Source: an uncultured Selenomonadales bacterium (GTDB lineage Bacteria; Bacillota; Negativicutes; Selenomonadales; Selenomonadaceae). From it: DNA of 6,988 nucleotides. The notes under the pieces were generated by a model. The model was not told the DNA's origin, did no database searches, and saw only the letters and a list, made by a program, of their open reading frames with translations. The stretch spans positions 1 through 6,988 of the forward strand of contig CALFJE010000060.1 of the NCBI GenBank assembly GCA_937877545.1, given 5' to 3'. Below are positions 6,501-6,988 of this stretch, piece after piece. Both the position numbers and the translations under genes were made by a program. Within the stretch, counting starts at the first letter, position 1. Each line of letters opens with the position of its first letter.

Positions 6501-6988
6501 AAGGATACGTTGGTTCGCGGCGATATTCTCTACACTTCCCAAGGGCATTGCGCCATTTACATTGGCGACGGCTTGACGGCGGAGGCTCGCGGCGTCAACA
6601 ATCCTCGCGGCGGCTCCTACGAAACGGGCGACCAAGGCGGCGAAATTGACATCTACAACGCGCAGGGCAGGAATTGGACGGAGGTTTATCGCTATACGGG
6701 CAGTGCTTTGACTTTGACGGACGCCGACGGTGCTAAGGTAACGATACCCGCGTCGATAGCCTCGGCTGATGCCTCTGCCCGCACAACGGCGATTCAAGTC
6801 ACGGGCAACGCGCTTGATAACTCAATCCTCGGCGGTTCCGGCAATGATACGTTCACGGGCGGTGCGGGCAATGACAGCTTGCTCGGCAATGCTGGCGACG
6901 ATTATTTGAGCGGCGGCTCCGGCGATGATTACGTCCTCGGCGGCGCGGGCAACGATAAGCTTTACGGCTACACAGGCAACGATACGCT
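3504..6988 (+). CDS. Giant RTX protein with embedded NlpC/P60- or Amidase_5-like peptidase (3' end outside window)
   Basis: The frame runs without a stop from ATG 3504 to the window edge: 1161 codons plus two bases. There is no signal peptide. Residues 24-132 are 18-residue RTX-like units. Spacer modules lie at 137-193, 350-406, 498-552 and 657-711, with more RTX-like repeats between them. Classical RTX repeats occupy about 760-815, followed by a tail-like segment (LFVFSGGNDVITDYAAGD; VKNGKGKTLTLVN, 863-875). Residues 894-1065 form a different domain: DYDC940SSLVYHAFQQAGF, later RGDILYTSQGH1015CAIYIGDG, then AEARG with E1027. Cys-His plus a polar or acidic residue in this order fits NlpC/P60, CHAP or phage Amidase_5 hydrolases, which cut peptidoglycan peptide or amide bonds. 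C940 and C1016 are the only cysteines I see. A second RTX array starts near 1105. A secreted cell-wall hydrolase, perhaps antibacterial, is inferred. The substrate and the C-terminus are not visible. Confidence 0.88.
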   Translation, partial: MSVIDNTATYTVLAGTDEADSITNSGSEVSIGAGNGRDTVTNTGNEVTITTGNADRNTITNSGNEVIILSGADRDNITNTGRQVTIDAGAGNDSVTNSNIAVSIAGGAGNDTIANTGVDVTILGGAGNDSVYNSAANVTFQFGSGDGNDTISGFNDTSQIQITGGTLDSVIKSNGYDLILTVGNDSLTLAGAAYKRELVIVDAEGNFLDNTVSKKITGTARAETFNNIADSVTIDAGAGNDSIANAQGERGRYVSLYGGAGDDTIWNYMGDRKFVTLDGGDGNDSINNSNTAYATLSGGAGIDTLLNWYGDHSSISGGDGNDSVLIWYGSNITVAGNAGNDTINNNGGSNVTFQFGAGDGADSVIGFNDTSQIQITGGTLDSVIKSDGYNLILTVGNDSMTLVGAADREIIPVIDAAGNDISTAIQKSIKGTNLADTFRNISAGATIDAGAGNDSITNNALKASLVGGNGSDTVNNYGGSVTIAGGKGNDSIYNTGANVTFKYASGDGNDTINGFRADSTLQISGGDFYRETVGSDVIVTVGEGKITLRGAASLDTVNVEGSEKNPLILQLTDNADNFKTTLDGATVLAGAGNDSVLGMGDKAVLSGDDGNDTLRNYGDGSLIEGGAGNDSIRNFGDNVTIEGGTGNDTLRNAFGENVLFEYASGDGNDVIIGFNDTSTLQIVGGTWSTVKSGSNIIVTAGAGRITLAGAANLSTLNIVGDAEAFIIDDNTASPMTLSSDAEVADASSRTTALKLTGNTKDNSILGGSGNDTLAGSAGNDFISGNAGNDSLNGGSGDDTLWGGAGNDTLYGYTGNDLFVFSGGNDVITDYAAGDKISLRGAVTKTELNGNDALLTLGTNTLTVKNGKGKTLTLVNPLGEELSTIISGTTTSQTIDARVEQAVQWAIDIANDQSHGYSQGAENATASSPYTGSRESPDYDCSSLVYHAFQQAGFGIIDAWHNNPEYLARYNGEQYSGDSDTVWDDLSALGGWTKYTWDAAKDTLVRGDILYTSQGHCAIYIGDGLTAEARGVNNPRGGSYETGDQGGEIDIYNAQGRNWTEVYRYTGSALTLTDADGAKVTIPASIASADASARTTAIQVTGNALDNSILGGSGNDTFTGGAGNDSLLGNAGDDYLSGGSGDDYVLGGAGNDKLYGYTGNDT
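3573..3899 (+). repeat. Six tandem 18-residue RTX-like units
   Basis: Residues 24-132 divide into units that start with Asn: N-[ST]-G-x-x-V-[ST]-I followed by G-x-G-N-D-[ST]-[IV]-x. Five are 18 residues and the second is 19. Only the second half carries a Ca2+-type G-x-GND motif, and in units two and three this half is degenerate (GNADRN, GADRDN). The DNA period is about 54 bases. Confidence 0.8.
3912..4082 (+). repeat. Spacer module, first of a near-identical DNA pair
   Basis: Fifty-seven codons (residues 137-193) that align without gaps to 4551-4721, exactly 639 bases away. I count about 20 mismatches in 171 bases, clustered near residues 144-152. The central stretch coding SQIQITGGTLDSVIK is almost unchanged at the DNA level. 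Confidence 0.85.
4551..4721 (+). repeat. Spacer module, second of the near-identical DNA pair
   Basis: Residues 350-406, the partner of 3912-4082. The following residues also correspond (VIDAAGN against IVDAEGN; IKGTNLADTFRNI against ITGTARAETFNNI; then TIDAGAGNDSI in both). The duplicated unit is therefore about 213 residues, with an RTX-like filler that has diverged. Confidence 0.85.
4995..5159 (+). repeat. Spacer module, third copy in the giant RTX protein
   Basis: Residues 498-552: NVTFKYASGDGNDTINGF, STLQISGG, GSDVIVTVGEG, ITLRGAA. It is closer to the copies in the metallopeptidase gene and the pseudogene (VTVGEG) than to its two upstream neighbours (LTVGND), suggesting exchange between paralogues. 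Confidence 0.75.
5295..5456 (+). repeat. Three tandem 18-residue RTX-like units
   Basis: Residues 598-651 are three exact 18-residue units: GMGDKAVLSGDDGNDTLR, NYGDGSLIEGGAGNDSIR and NFGDNVTIEGGTGNDTLR. They are regular at 54 bases and more uniform than the N-terminal array. Confidence 0.8.
5472..5636 (+). repeat. Spacer module, fourth copy in the giant RTX protein
   Basis: Residues 657-711: NVLFEYASGDGNDVIIGF, STLQIVGG, GSNIIVTAGAG, ITLAGAA. It is followed by the linker that leads into the classical nine-residue array. Confidence 0.75.
5784..5960 (+). repeat. Classical nine-residue RTX array upstream of the peptidase domain
   Basis: Residues about 761-819 carry GGSGNDTLA, GSAGNDFIS, GNAGNDSLN, GGSGDDTLW, GGAGNDTLY and GYTGNDLFV, a regular Ca2+-binding nonapeptide array. 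The phrase DNSILGGSGNDT that opens it recurs at 6816 after the peptidase domain. Confidence 0.85.
6816..6988 (+). repeat. Classical nine-residue RTX array downstream of the peptidase domain (runs off window)
   Basis: From residue 1105: DNSILGGSGNDTF, GGAGNDSLL, GNAGDDYLS, GGSGDDYVL, GGAGNDKLY, GYTGNDT. It parallels the 5784-5960 array unit by unit up to the YGYTGND phrase, where the window ends. Confidence 0.85.

Noticed and set aside
5790..6797. Long minus-strand open frame of 335 codons opposite the giant RTX gene
   Set aside because: It lies wholly within a well-supported plus-strand gene with motifs. Repeat coding with G/C-ended codons leaves few antisense stops, and the product is low-complexity with no recognisable domain.

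Overview
The window carries a tandem, same-strand (+) cluster of RTX-type (glycine/aspartate-rich, Ca2+-binding nonapeptide repeat) protein genes and essentially nothing else. In order: the 3' end of one RTX gene (1-294); a complete 819-residue RTX protein with an HEXXH metallopeptidase-like domain (385-2844); a short, frame-disrupted RTX paralogue (2901-3393); and the first 1161 codons of a very large RTX protein with an embedded NlpC/P60- or Amidase_5-like cysteine peptidase domain (3504 to beyond 6988). The last gene has no stop inside the window.

No ribosomal, tRNA or other taxonomic marker is present, so the host is inferred. Strong AAAGGAG/TAAGGAGG ribosome binding sites, sigma70-like promoters with near-consensus boxes, moderately high GC, and this style of RTX protein (18-residue repeat units, VTVGEG-ITL-GAA modules, a KNGKGKTLTL segment) fit a gut or rumen anaerobe of the Negativicutes (Selenomonas-like). 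That assignment is from memory and weak.

The proteins share a kit of parts. (a) RTX arrays, either classical 9-residue units or 18-residue units in which only every second half carries G-x-GND. (b) A spacer module of about 55 residues (GDGND-I-GF ... VTVGEG-ITL-GAA), present six times. (c) A linker ending in G-N-x-x-D/N-N-x-I-x-G-G that introduces the final 9-residue array. (d) In the first two genes, a nearly identical C-terminal tail ending TLAKK, probably the type I secretion region. The two large proteins differ mainly in the enzyme carried: a gluzincin-type metallopeptidase in one and a papain-like Cys/His peptidase, probably acting on peptidoglycan, in the other. Neither has a Sec signal peptide, which fits type I secretion and Ca2+-driven folding outside the cell. 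No ABC transporter, membrane fusion protein, TolC homologue or RtxC-type acyltransferase is in the window.

Intergenic regions are short: 295-384 holds an intrinsic terminator abutting an extended -10 promoter; 2845-2900 holds a TATAAT and a copy of the same leader; 3394-3503 holds a near-consensus sigma70 promoter. The open frames on the minus strand are shadows of the repeat coding.
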